Below are positions 47,787 through 60,504 of a DNA stretch of 64,000 bases, one piece after another. A model generated the notes under the pieces. That model had not been told where the DNA came from and did no database searches. It saw only the letters and a list, made by a program, of their open reading frames with translations. The position numbers and the translations under genes were made by a program. The first letter of the stretch is position 1. Every line of letters begins with the position of its first letter. The DNA comes from Edolisoma coerulescens. Lineage: Eukaryota; Chordata; Aves; Passeriformes; Campephagidae. Location: the NCBI GenBank assembly GCA_013397115.1, contig VWZW01005387.1:504507-568506 (forward strand), written 5' to 3'.

Positions 47787-48479
47787 TATAGACTAATCAA
47801 CTGCTCAAATGTCTTCTGATTTAGGCATATTATTATTTTTATCTGAAAGAAAAGAAGCATGAGGTATCTAGAGCATAGGAAAAATCACCTGGTCAAAGAG
47901 TGTTTGAAAGGAAAAGACAGAAATAGCATTTGAATGTTGAGTATTTTATTTTTTTTCACTCTGAGAACACATCTACACTGTACTGCTAAACTTTTGAAGA
48001 ATCACTTGTAACTGTGCAAATTGAATATTGTAGACCTGCAAACCTGATCATCTGAAGAAAGAAGAAAGGAACCTCAAAATAAATTTATTTTAAATGAGTA
48101 TGAAAATGTGGTCCTACAGTTTTTATTTATTTACTGTAACATTTGTCATGGAAAACTGATCATTGAAGTGAGCTTCAGCCTTCAATATGGTTGAAGGTGT
48201 CTACACAAGTTCAATAGAATTTAGGAAATTTGTTTTGAGGGAAATTGAATGTATATGGAGCAGCAAACCTAGTCCTGGTTTGTCTATACATTATTGAACT
48301 TGCTTAGGTTTTGATCTTTCTTTTCACACAAGGAAATTATGGAGCCAATTCAATGTAACAGACTAAGAAAATAGTACAGCCAGGTATTTTTTCCCTATAA
48401 AATAATGCTGACAGGGAGCTCACATAGACCAACAGCCCTAGCTGAGTTATTTCCATATCAGCTCTGATTTTCTGTTCAT
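47787..48479. other. Non-coding, no recognised element
   Basis: Short AT-rich interval between two CR1 copies. Confidence 0.55.
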
Positions 48480-48720
48480 GTTCTCCAAGATCACTCCTAC
48501 CAACTGTCTTGGCAGCTTGATCCAGGTCTTCTTTATCCTTACAGTGAAACTATTTTTCCTGACATCTATTCTAATTGTTTCCTGGCTTAGCTTTCTTTCC
48601 CTGTTACCAATGGATAAAGACATAAGACTGTTAACTTTGTAGCAGTCTTCTATTGCTCCTTTTCCTCTAATCCAACAACTGTAATTCTTTCAAACTTTTC
48701 GGAGGTACTACATCTTCAAA
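48480..48720 (-). mobile_element. Old CR1-like LINE fragment, antisense
   Basis: The order of motifs fits a decayed antisense CR1 3' region: AGCTTGATCCAGGTCTTCTT, TATCCTTACAGTGAAACTAT, TTTTCCTGACATCTATTCTA and CTTTCTTTCCCTGTTACC. Identity is low and no tail is visible, so an L3/CR1 relative is also possible. Confidence 0.6.
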
Positions 48721-51455
48721 ATATCTTCTCTTACTTGTTGTTCTCCTAAGTCACTGGTTGATTTTCAGCCTTTTTGAAAATGAATTTCTGCATAAATAAA
48801 ATCTTACTTGTGTTGTCCATGGTAGAGGACCAGACCACCTTTCTTTGTGTGAATTTGCATAAGGTATTGGAAATGAATAGTGAAAATGAATTGTTGACTT
48901 AGCTTTTTCTGGACAAATAAAAAGTAAAAAGAAATTTTGTAGCAATCAAAAAAGAAACTGTAAGATTACCAGCATGTAGAATTGATACTTTGTAGGACAT
49001 AGGATCATAAATAGAGGATTTGGTAGTAGAAGAACAGATACAAGGTAGAAAGACTTATTTTTGTAAACAAAAGGGAAAAAAAAAATTCAAGAGGTCTCCA
49101 AAAACAACAATAAAAGAGGGTTTTTTTTCCTTTTTTTTTTTTTTTTAAACTGCCATTTTGGCTGTAGGAATTACTTTGGTTATAAAGAGAGCAAACCCTA
49201 TCATCTTTTTCGGAATGTTCCTGCATATTGTCATTCACTGAAATTTAATAAGTATTTCTATTCCCAAGAAGACTGGAAAAAGTGTTCTTTTAAGAGAAAT
49301 TGTACTACTGTTCTTTGCTCTGCCAGATTGCAGCTCAGATTTAGGAGGGAAGGTCAAGGTGATGCAGCTCTGAAAACTAACAACTCTCCCAGAGCTGCTC
49401 TGTGCATTTCTGCAGGGGTAGTAGTCTGAGGGCAAGTCACAGATACTTGAAATTTCCCCCAGATTATCTAGCATGTTTCTGCACTGGGTTTGTCATTACC
49501 CTTCTCAACACAGGAAAATCCTGCTGGATTATTAGATCATTATTCTATGAATCAAAAGTACTTCCCAAATGAAGAAGTTATGGATTGCTTGACCATTTTT
49601 GCACTCAGTGAAAATATTTAACATTTGCATTAGCTTATTTAGGAAGACAGATTTGATGTTGGTTTTACTTGGACAGAAAAGATTGGCAGGACTTTTATAT
49701 GAAGTATTTAAAATAATGCTATATTTTCTAAAGCTGCCTTCTACAGACTTCCATCTTCACTAAGGTATATTTTATTTCATATCTTTTATGCCATCAGGCT
49801 TAAATGTAAAATATAACTAAAAATATTTTAATATTTATGTTAAAATTGACCTACTCTGATACATCTACAAGATAAAAATATACCGTGATTCTTTGGCTCT
49901 TATCTCTGAAGCAATTAAATTTTCTTGTTTTTTTGGTTTTTTTTTTAATAATTATCTCTCAACACATATCCCATCAATTTATTAGTTATAGCTAAGAATT
50001 TTCTGTATTACCAAAGTCCACTATATTAAAAGACACTATAATGAGGCTCAGTTACTTTGGAATGATAGTATCACTTCACTCATTTGAAAACTAAACAGAA
50101 GGAAGCACTGTATTGCACTTTGTTTGCAATACCATTCTAAAGCTTTTTGTTTGGTTGGGTTTTTTGTCCTGAGCAGATGAGTACATGAAAGCCCAAGATA
50201 TTCTAGAAGTCATGGGAACATTCTCTAAATGCCACTTTGCTATCTTAATGAATTCACAGGAGACCAAAGAGAAAGTGGGGCATATCATTTTAGGTCCAAT
50301 AGTGGTTTAGAGCACTTATTATAAAGCTGTCCGATACAAAATTATCTTTCATATAAGGCTACTGCATTTTCGACTAAAATATATTTACCTTCTTATTACT
50401 GAAGCCTTCCTCTGTGAGTGTTTTATGCTGTGAAAATAGCAAGAAGGGGAAAAATAATCTGTCAATAGTTGGATGTCTCTACTACTATTTAGAAAAATTT
50501 GTTGTCCTAGAGAATTCTGAACAGTTGAGTTTCCTTTTTGAAGGGTAATTTGTATTTCTGAAATGTAATAAGTTCAGAATAAACAAAAATCTCTGTGGAT
50601 TTCCAATTTATAAGTATATTATTAGAGCACATATTACATAAACTTTGCAACAATTCTCTGTCTTTGTTGCCAAGTGAGCATTCAGACACTGAGGCATTTA
50701 TTTATTGAAGGAAGAGGTCTCCTAATCAGACTTCTTGTTTTCAGAAGTATCACAAGAATGGGGACTTCTTTAAAGCACAGACAGCCATTTTATCCCAAGA
50801 CCTTTGTCCCACATGTTGGTAGCAAGTACCAAGGAAACTTCTTTTGCAGTGCTGCTGTTACTTCATCTTTTTCCTTATTGTTTCAGGACTTTGCATATCT
50901 GTGAAAGCACAGTATGTAAGGGCATCATCCTGAGTCCTGATGCATGTGGGTCCTCTTTGTAGGAAACAGCTTTTGCCTTAAATGCTATACAGAGCCAGAA
51001 CTCCCTTGTGCATGGTTTGGAAGATATGACCTGACTGCCAGCCAAGGCAACAGCAAGGCAGTGATCAGTCTGAAGCCACCAAACCCACTCCCTTGATAAC
51101 CAAGCTGCTCAGCACATGCATGAGTAGGACATATTTTCCCTTAGAACATTTACCCTTTTACTTTTCATGCAAAAACCAGCACAACCATCTCCTTTTTCAA
51201 TGTAGTTCAATGGCTTTTAAGATGGGATCTGAGAACAGCTACAGGCTGTGGGCTGGCAGAATTGCAGCTTCGTAATTTTTTGGTGAAGGAGATTTTACAG
51301 ATTTTCTAGCCAATGTAATACACTTACCAGTTTTGCTAGATCTGGATACCTGCAATGCCTCTGCTTCTGATAACTCCACGGTTTCCCACTCCAGGTGATT
51401 CTGCTGGCAGAGGGAATGGACTCGTCTCAATGATGAACAGTATTCTTTTACTTAC
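48721..51455. other. Non-coding, no recognised element
   Basis: AT-rich DNA with T-runs at 49129-49146 and 49929-49946. No gene recognised. Confidence 0.55.
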
Positions 51456-51640
51456 CACAGTGGTCCTGGATGGTGCACTGCCAGCAGCCACCAAAGATCT
51501 TCCTCAGGAAAACATGAACTACTGAAAGAGATTGGCACGGGCACTGCTCCCCGCCTCACGCGTAGAGGGCGGCAGGTTCATGCCGTGGCTTTGGCCAGGC
51601 CGGCTGCACTATGCTAAGGGTAATTACAGAGCAGCAGGCC
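51456..51640 (-). other. CpG cluster beside exon-like splice signals (antisense)
   Basis: In AT-rich surroundings, 51535-51640 holds about nine CpGs (CCCGCCTCACGCGTAGAGGG, CGGCAGGTTCATGCCGTGGC, GGCCGGCTGC). On the minus strand a pyrimidine-rich acceptor AATCTCTTTCAG ends at about 51522. Sixty-six bases later comes a consensus-like donor, GTG|GTAAGT, exon end at 51456. It could be the promoter and early exon of a non-coding transcript, or a fragment of a young repeat. No protein homology is recognised. Confidence 0.35.
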
Positions 51641-52407
51641 GCTAAGAGTATTCAAAAAGACTACTCAGAAAAATTGAGAACTCTTAGAAAGATGTTTATA
51701 AAAACTGACAAAAGAAGGTGGCTGGAAAGGAAGAGCAAAAATGTAGGTCTGACTTGTGATATCTCACATTTATAAGAAAAAATTGCTTAAATTGCACAGC
51801 TGTGAATTAGAAGTTCTCTCCAGTCCCCCTCTAAAACAGTTTTAGGGTTGATTTTCTGACTCTGCTGGGTCCTGCTGTACTTTCATATTTCTTCTGAAAG
51901 TGAGAAGCAACCCAAGGAGAGGACTTTAAACCTTGAGGAGGAGGTGAAGCTGGAGCTTCTTGGGCTAGAAGGTCATGCTATCAGAGGTTATCTCACAAGC
52001 TGACCTTCTTGAAAAGCTGATTGAGGAAGATCAATTTAAACTGACATTTGTGATGGGAGAGGGCTTGCAAAGCCCTAGCACCAGAAAGGAGAAGACACAG
52101 TTGTGAAGGGTCAGGGCTTTGGTTGTGAGGCCATGGAGGAAAGTGAAATCTTGGATGTAGAATGCAGAAATGATGAAGTCAAGAGCTATGTAGAGGTGTG
52201 ATGCTGCAGGGGAGGAAAAAAATAATGTAGAAGCAGATTGCAGAGGGTTGGCCATCTTGACTAACACTTGTTTATTGATGCCTGATATATTACAAAGAAA
52301 AACATTAAGGACCAGCAATAAATTTCCCACCATATCTGAAGCTAGAGTATGGTTTGCATTGCTAAATTAGGAACTGAAGGCAAGGTCCTTAATTAGCTTT
52401 TTTGGGG

Positions 52408-52408
52408 N
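52408..52408. other. Single ambiguous base
   Basis: An isolated N after a TTTTTTGGGG run. Unlike the two Ns near the left end, no duplication surrounds it. Probably a homopolymer-related uncertainty. Confidence 0.85.
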
Positions 52409-55152
52409 CAGTATGAGGAACATGTGCTGCAACAGTTTACCTCCACAGAGCACCTGGGTAAACCCAGAATTAGGAAAAGGGTCTTCTTGTTGTTCATACT
52501 TTTTATTTTAGGACTATGTTCCCTGTTTTTTCTGTGCCATAATTCAAACTAGTTTTCCATATTTGCTATCAATTGGGAGGCAGCAATGCCCTGGCACTTC
52601 ATTGGAAGACTAGTTAGCTGAGGAGAAATAAAGTTTTATTTCAGCTGTAGGCATAAGTCTTCTCTGCATTCTCCTACCACCACTGCTTTAAATTCCTTGA
52701 TGTTTATTAATGTTCTCTACTTTGAAGTAAGCTATTTGAAAATATACTAAATAATATATTGCTTTTTTATATATAAAGTAATTTACATTCATGATTTCCA
52801 GCAGAGCTGTAATGCGTTGGTATTTTTCAAAAATACAGAGACACAAGATCCTAATGTATTTGCAGAGGTGATACGAAGTAGTGTCATATGCTGTCCCTCA
52901 GTTTGTCTGCTTAATGCCAGTACTCAAAAAGACAAGCTTTCACAGTGGGGAGTACGAAAAGTCCTAGGATTTAAATACAGCTCAAGACTTTCAATGAAAA
53001 CTGCTATATAATATAGTCAGTAAATACTTTTTCCAAACCAAGACAATATTTCATGTACATATTGTAAGTACGAAGCAAGTAAGCAAGAGAAAAATAATTG
53101 CTTATAACCAACACAAAAATAAAATGGCCGTGGCAGAGATTTAAATAAATGCTATTCCACACCTGAAGACCCACATCTCTTTTGACAGTTCACTTGACAT
53201 TAAGCAACACAGGTGTAAATTATGATATTTATACAGTCCAGCAATGGGAACAGAACTTCCAACATGAGAAGTGCTGATAAATGTTTTCGAAGTCCAGACC
53301 AAATCTAATCCTCTGGATTCTGTTGTTTAGGTTTGTAAGCACTTAGCACCCCACATCAATAAAACACATGAGATACTTTGCACACTAATGCCCAGTTTTT
53401 CCTTCAAGTGAGATTTAATTGTAATCGTCTGCGTTTTTTATTGAGTAGGGCCAGCAAAAGAGAAAACACAACTAATAGCATGCTGTATACATGTTCAGAC
53501 CTTTAATCTTTTATTTCTACAACACATCAAGTAAAATCCTCTGTTGGAATGATCACTAAATTGGCAGACATTTAGAATTATACCTGCCCAAGACATATCA
53601 AATCACTACTATTCTAAAAAATATCAAGACACAATTTTTAAATTGCTTTTCTTGCCTTACACTGGTTTTGGTGCCAATTTAGATTCAGAAACTAATATTT
53701 TTGCTTTAAATAAAATTTCAGGAGTTTGAAAAATGACTGCTGGGTATGCCCAGCTATTTTTTCCTCTCCTGCACTGCATACCTAGGTATCTACATCAAAG
53801 GTAAAGTGTGCCAGGATGCATGTTCTTTATCTTCCACACCTAGAGCAGCAATCTGTCATGAACACACAGGAGACAACAGGAATATTGCAATGCTAGCAAA
53901 CAATGTCAGAGAAAAATGCAATATTTGTGCCCTTTCACACCTTCTCTACCTTTTTGTTTCTAGTTTTATTGCTTAACTGAGAAGTTAGGCATGTCTCCAG
54001 GCTGTAAAAAATAACAGATTTAAATATTTCCAGTGCCATTGACTCAGCAGGGGAACGTCCCTAGAATTGTTTATACAAACAAACAGAATGACTTTAATAT
54101 ACTTCTTTGTTAACACCCTCTATGGGTCATTGTAATGTGTTTTTTTGTTTTTCTTCCTGCATTTCTTCCTGCATTTCTGTCCTCTCTGTATTATATTTAG
54201 GTAAGCCTAACCATGAAAAATCATTTCTAAATTTGTTTGATCTGTATTAAGACTTTCTAGGGTCATGCTTGATTTAACACAATTTATTGTGACTCTTCCT
54301 GCTGAGTTTAATCATAGCAAGATGCAGATTTCTTTCTGCTCATGGTAAAATTCATCACAGACTTCTCCCAGGCTTTGCACATCTGTTTTGCTAATCTATA
54401 TTCTGCAGAATGACAAATACAAGCCATGTAAGTCATACATTTTGCTGACTCCGGTGAATATACATGGAACACCTGAAGTACTGCATGACAGGCAAAAGCC
54501 AAAGGAGTTTTTAAAGCCTAAGACGGTATTGGTTCTGTAATTATTTGTATGCTAATGACTGCTGGCCTCTGAAGACTTGAAAGAAGCTAAAGAGATTTAT
54601 TCAGGTCCCCGCAGGATTAGATACCCAGCCAGATCCTCATTCCTATTATTTTGTTCTCTGGAAACACTAACCACCAGAAACACGGTTAAGTGGGGCTGGT
54701 CACAATTTGGTGGGATATGTATTAGCCCTTAGAGCTAAAGTTTCTCTGTAACACTTTGCAAAAACACAGAATTTTTCTTGAATTTTGATACTGATCAGAA
54801 TAAAATGGAAATAGCTTGGGGAATCATGTAGCAACCAGGAATTCAGATCAGAATGGGGCTTGTCCACCACTTGACTGAAATAGGTAACATTTCATTTCAA
54901 TTTTCTCAATGCATTTGTTTCACATATAGTAAATACACTACTTGTAATATTCAGGGCTATAGATATCTCCATGCTTCATCTTCAGATCAAATGAAATTGA
55001 ATGAAATATTAGGCTAACTTAGATCTGCTTTGTCACGTGAACTGTGAAAAATATCTGAATGGAGAGCAAAACAAAGCCCAAAATTTTTCAACCATATACA
55101 AAAACGTCTTTAAAAACTTCAGATTTATTTTGGTTTCTTTCTTTTTTCTCTT

Positions 55153-55175
55153 TTTATTTATTTATTTATTTATTT
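55153..55175 (+). repeat. (TTTA)n microsatellite
   Basis: About five to six TTTA units inside a T-rich stretch. Confidence 0.9.
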
Positions 55176-55673
55176 GTTCATTTGCTTCATTATTATTCTT
55201 TATGGGTTTGGGGTGTTCATTTGGGAAGGTCAGTTATGTCATGATGTCAATCACTGAGATTGTAACTTTTGTTAAAAATTAGAAGATTTGTTATATGGAA
55301 TCTCTGTTAAGAATGATTTCAGACTAAGCATCTGTCTAATTTCTTCCACAGAAAGATAACTGATGAAGACAAAAAAGGTAGATCAATTATTATTGAAGCC
55401 TTTTAATGGAATTTGGAATGTCTTTTCTTACTGTTCTGTATCACTTTAAAAAATGCAGCAGTACCAGCTAAATGAAACTGAATTATTTAGGCTAATTTAT
55501 GGAATCTACACAATTTACACTGCTAACAAACACTGAGGACAATTTATACATCCTCCTTGATTCCATCCCCCACTTTATCAATCTCTTCACGTCCTCAATA
55601 GGTCTTATGGGCCTGAGGTGTGTCAGATTAAAGATTAGAGTGTTTTTTCTCTACAGGTTTTCTGGCAATAAAT

Positions 55674-55745
55674 AATTAAAAACAATATGCTCACATGAAT
55701 TTAGCTTTCAATTAAAAACAATATGCTCACATGAATGCAGCTTTC
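55674..55745 (+). repeat. 36-bp tandem duplication
   Basis: AATTAAAAACAATATGCTCA plus CATGAATTTAGCTTTC (55674-55709) repeats at 55710-55745 with two substitutions (TT to GC). The second copy is followed by a further AATT start. Confidence 0.95.
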
Positions 55746-57186
55746 AATTCATGCACACTAATTTTTCTTCTGTTTAGCCCATACAATCTGCATCTATTGG
55801 GTTTCTATGTAAGCCTGTGGATATTAAGTAACATGTGGTTTTTTCCTCTTGTATTATAATCATCCATTAATTATCTACACACTTGCTGATACACACCGTG
55901 TCCTCTCCCTCCCAGATGCATACAGAGACTCATGGTAAATTTCTTAAAACACCTTGTTTCAGCATTTCAATGACAGATACCTTTCAGTTAACACCCTATG
56001 ATCACTGTCTTCCTTACAGCTATAAAACCATTGAGTTTCTCGTTCAAAATTCTTACAGAGGACCCGCAGTTTAGAATAGGTTTCTTTTAAGCTTTACTCC
56101 TTTTAATGTGAAAGTGAAGGAAACTTATATATGAGCTTTGGAAATCTATTCTCAAAAATATAAAGTGTAGTGCCTCTAGCCTATGCCTGTGAGTAAGTAA
56201 GTGCAGAGAGCACTCTCTGGGCCAGCTGAAAATTATCGCATGGCAAAAGAAAAATCTTGGTTAGTCCATTCTTTTTTGAATCTATTTTAAATTGGCTAAA
56301 ACCGATATGGGAATTTTTTATCCAATATTGCCTAAAGAGACTGTACACTTTGCACAGAGTTCAGAATTATCTCAGGCAATTCATGATTTTGCCCAAATTA
56401 TTCTATGTTGAAAAACTAAAATACTGCATTGGAGGATGTTTAGACTCAAACAAAACTGTTTTATTTTCTTAAATCAAATCACAACATCCCCTCTGAGTTC
56501 ACATTGACAATTTTGTCTTGGCTGAATTGCTGGTCACCTGTGGTTTGGGTGGGCCATCTCTTCACTGCAGTTCTGGCCACATCCTTTGCCAGGTGCCTTC
56601 CTCTTCCCTTGTGCTCGACTGATGTGATGTGTCACAGGTCATGAGTTCAGCTGAGAAGATGAACAGAGGGAGAATTATGTGCTGTAGATTTCATGGGAGA
56701 ACAACTGTTGAGGAAACAACAATTTATTGGAGAAGAGTTAAATGATGAGTGAACCTAAAATAATTTTTGCTTAAGTTCCAGCAGACAAATAAATGACCAA
56801 AATTACCATTTCAGTTCCTAAACAGCTGAATTAGCCTTTATAAGAAGCAATGCAATGAGATGTTTCAGAGAATAAATTTGAGAAACTTCTGTCTTTCATC
56901 ATTATTTAGAATAGAAACAAGTGGCAAAAATCCCATGCAGTAAGGATTCTAATTTTTTGTATTCCCTGATGTTGATTTTTTTCAGATATATCAAATGATT
57001 ATTTCAAAAAGAAAACATAAAAATATGTGTTTTTAAAACTAGGTTTTTTCATTACATTCCATATAAAAATATGTTTTTACTTCCCAGTAAAATATTCATT
57101 GGACTTTTTAAGGAAACCGAAGTACCAGAGTACCTGGAAATATGTATTGCAAATGCATATATGTTGTGTGCAAATGTAAATAAATT

Positions 57187-57252
57187 GGGAGGTTGGAACT
57201 AGGTGAACTTTAAGGCCCCTTCCAACCTAAGACATTCTATGGTGCTGTGATT
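57187..57252 (+). mobile_element. CR1 LINE 3'-terminal fragment, sense
   Basis: Only the last 66 bases of a CR1: GGGAGGTTGGAACTAGGTGA, TTTAAGGCCCCTTCCAACCT, then the tail ATTCTATGGTGCTGTGATT. An extreme 5' truncation, common for CR1. Confidence 0.92.
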
Positions 57253-59086
57253 AATTCATTTTGTTGTAAATATACTATTAGCAATATTGATGTTGCAACA
57301 AGGAAAAAAAGTTCAGTATTAACTTCTCTTGAGTAATCTATTTTATGTTAAAACTTTTCTTAAAGTTTAGAAGAAAATGCTGCCCTAATAGTGGTAGTCA
57401 AACATTGTATCATCTAAAATCATTGTATCATATTAGTTCCGTTTGACTAACTGTCTAAACTACTTTGCACTTGAAATTTTTATGAAAATGTCAAGAAGAA
57501 AGTCTTGCAAGACATTTTTTGTGGTTTTTTTTTTTTTCCTGACAGTTATAGAAGGATTCTTAATTTTGGTGCTTTTAGAAATAACAGAGTCTTTTCATCT
57601 GTGGTAAAAACAAACCAAAATACACACACAACACAAACCCCCTAAAACCAAAATAGAACAAAAGAAACCATAACTGAAGTTCAAGACTCCCATGTCCAGC
57701 GTGTGTGTGCCTTCATTTCCATTTTCAGTTAATCATATTGTAGAAAATTTGAAAAGGCTTTGAAGTTTGTTTCAAGTTTATGTTTTGGGTATTGCTTTGA
57801 ATCATGATACTCACAAACTTTGTTGTAAAAGTTTATAATATTAGGGGAGTAGCTTTTACATCTGAAGTCTCGAAAATTCCTTGATGTCAAGTTGTGCAAA
57901 GAGGAAATAAATTTCATCCATTTTATCCATCTCACAATTGAACACAATTGTGCTCAGTCTTCTCAGGAAGTCCCTAATGAAACGATGGGAGTAAGGATGT
58001 TGAGAATGAATTTGTTTTGAACTAGGTAAAAAAAGGAAAATCTCCCTTCACACGTGCCTCTGGAGATGACATGGGAAAAGTAATTCAGAACTGGAAAGTA
58101 TTTTCAGAGTTATCCCTTCTAAGGATGGTATGCCTGTAACTATCTGTCCTACTAACACTTTCCTTGAAATTCTGGAATTTGAGGCGTAACCACCAGCCTC
58201 TTTGCTTCTAGTCTGACAAATTGTGAATCCAAAGAAGTCAATAAAATGTGAGTTAGACCATGTAATCTCACCCATATACAAGCAATACAAACCAGTCCTA
58301 TCTAGATGGATCAAACTGAGTTCCATGAAAGACCTAAGTGTATCTAAGTGTCAATTCTATATCAGAAGGAATCCTTAACTTTTTAGGTTATCAAAAGAGT
58401 TCTTGGAGAGTTGGGACCTGCTGAAAACAATGTACAAGGACTAAACCTCAGCTGGTTTGAGTTGATAAAGATCTTTACAACATCACTGGCTTTCCCTGAT
58501 GGTCTTGTTCAAGCAGCGTGTCCAGTGAGAGCATACAATCCTGCCTTGATAAATCTGACAATACAGCATGTCCTGAAATATACTGGAAAATAAATTGCTG
58601 TAGTTTCTTAGTTCTGAAGTAGAAAGAAAATTCAATGGAAATATAGACAGCACCTTGCTAGTGATCAGAATCATTGGACTTTAGGAATTTGCTTGAAGTT
58701 AGCAATAGTTTCACAGTATGGTAGTGATGTTATCGCTAATGTTTTGTTCTTTTGTGTTAAAACCAACTCCATTTTTACAGTAGCAATGAAGCATGTTTCT
58801 ATAAAACACCTTTTTTGCAAAAACTGAGATATGACTGAAGGAAAAGTCCAATATTTCACTGCCTGAAGAAGTAGAATATTTGTTTTGCTCTACACTGGTG
58901 ATTTAACACATGAAAACATATGTATTTGAAGAATGGGTTTATTCTGAATGAAGTTCAAAAGGCAGTTTGTATGACTTGCATACCTATTTATCTAACAAAA
59001 ATTAATGATTTACTGTAGACAGACAGAGACATTCAAAGGCTGATATACCAGTAGATAGGTAGAGTTTAATGCTGCGAAGTTGTCTT
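57253..59086. other. Non-coding, no recognised element
   Basis: AT-rich DNA with one A/C-rich tract and an exon-like open frame (58397-58593) of unknown identity. Confidence 0.5.
57605..57662 (+). repeat. A/C-rich low-complexity tract
   Basis: AAACAAACCAAAA, ACACACACAACACAAACCCC and similar words without fixed period. Confidence 0.85.
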
Positions 59087-60495
59087 CACAAAATCATAAA
59101 TTGGCTTGGGTTGAAAGAGACATTTGAAAATCATCTAGTCCAAGCTGCACTGCAGTAATCAGGGGCATATTTCACTAGACAAGATTGTTCAAACCACCAT
59201 CCAGTTTGGTCTTGAACACCTTCAATGATGGGACATCAGCACCTTCTCTGCGCAGCGTGTTCCTGTGCAACATCACCCTCATCCTAAAAAATTGTGTCCT
59301 TTATGTTCAATCTAAAGTCACTGTCCTTCACGTTAAACCCAATGTCCTCTGTCCAGTCACTACAGGCCTTGGTGAAAGGCTTAAAAATTTTTTCTAAGTC
59401 TTTCTTTGAAAACGTCTTTCTTTGCACACATTTAAAGGCTGCAACAGAGTCTCACAGAGCCTTGTCTTCCCCAGACTGAAAAACCTCACCTATCTCAGCC
59501 TTTCCTCATGGAGGAAGGGATCCAGGCTTCTCACCATTTTTGTGTCAGCCTCTGGACTCACTCTGACACGTCCATGTCTTTCCTGTGCTGTGGGCCCCAG
59601 ATACAAATGCAGTACTCCAGATGTGGTTTCCCAAGTGCAGAGTAGAGGAGAATCAGCTCGCTCACCCTGCTAGCCACACTACTTTTGATGCAGCCCAGGA
59701 TGCAGTTGGCTTTCTGGACTGTGAGTGTACATTGTCAGGTCATGTCTAATCTTTCATTCACCAACACACCCAAATCCTCCTCTGCAGGCCTGCTCTCAAG
59801 TAATTAATCCTTCAGCCAGTATCGACACTGGAGATTGCCCTGACCCAGGTGCAGGACCTTGCACTTGGCCTTGTTGAAACTCATGGGGTTCATATGGGAT
59901 CACTCTTTACACCTGTCAAGATCTTTCTGGATGATATTGTTTCCCTCCAGAAAATCAGCTTCACCATTCAGCTTGATGTTGCCTTCAAACTTGCTGAGGG
60001 TGCACTCAATCCCACTTTTTGTCGTTGATGAAGGTATTAAATAGTAATTGTCCCAGTACATACCCTTGAAGAACACTACTGGTTATCAATTTCCACTTGG
60101 ACATTGAGCCATTGACTAAAATTCTTTGCATGCATGCATCCAGACGATTCCTTATCCAGATAATCATCCATCTGTCAAATGCATTTCTCTCCAATTTAGG
60201 GGCCAGAATGCTGTGGGAACCTGTATCAGAAGTCTAGGTAGATGACAACCGTAGTTCTTTCCTTGTCCATTGATGCAGTCACTCCATTGTAGAAGGCCAC
60301 TAAATTAGTCAGCCATGATTTGCCCTTGTTGAAGCCGTGTTGACTGTCTCTAATCACCTCTCTGTCCTTCATACATTTAGACATGTCTTCCAGCAGGATG
60401 TGCTCGGTCTTCCTACTGGGCATGGGAAGTGAGGCTGACTGGTTGTTAGTTCTCACTGTCCTTCCTTTTACCTTTTTGTCCCATTTTGTGATTAC
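59087..60495 (-). mobile_element. CR1 LINE, 5'-truncated, antisense, with RT remnants
   Basis: About 1.4 kb of CR1 in antisense. From the left: tail side CACAAAATCATAAATTGGCT, CATCTAGTCCAAGCTGCACT, GCCCCAGATACAAATGCAGT, TTTTGATGCAGCCCAGGATG, GTGCAGGACCTTGCACTTGG and GGTGCACTCAATCCCACTTT. The RT region follows up to about 60495. It is nearly collinear with the sense copy at 27652-29132, so both are long truncated insertions of related subfamilies. Confidence 0.95.
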
Positions 60496-60504
60496 CTTGA
60501 CCAC
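60006..60504 (-). pseudogene. CR1 ORF2 reverse-transcriptase fragment, inactive
   Basis: Two antisense open frames together cover part of the CR1 RT. The upstream one (60504-60226) carries SQHGFNKGKSWLTNLVAFYN, GVTASMDKERTTVVIYLDF, where the motif A Asp of YLD is still present before the frame breaks. The next (60194-60006) carries RILVNGSMSKWKLITSSVLQ, with Leu in place of the Pro of the usual VPQG motif B, followed by GYVLGQLLFNTFIND. The FADD box falls in neither frame. The frame break between the two parts and the motif change mean no active enzyme. Confidence 0.9.

Larger units (their letters stand above)
51641..57186. other. Non-coding, small simple repeats only
   Basis: 5.5 kb without a named interspersed repeat. 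It contains one N at 52408, a TTTA microsatellite and a 36-bp tandem duplication, listed separately. An exon-like open frame at about 52802-53011 has no recognised homology. Confidence 0.5.

Noticed and set aside
51540..51600. tRNA-like look of the GC-rich GGCAGGTTCATGCCG stretch
   Set aside because: No A box at the right distance, no acceptor-stem pairing, B box incomplete.
52802..53011. Sense frame after TTTCCAG with a GAG|GTGATA donor-like site
   Set aside because: Same reasons; plausible splice words occur often by chance.
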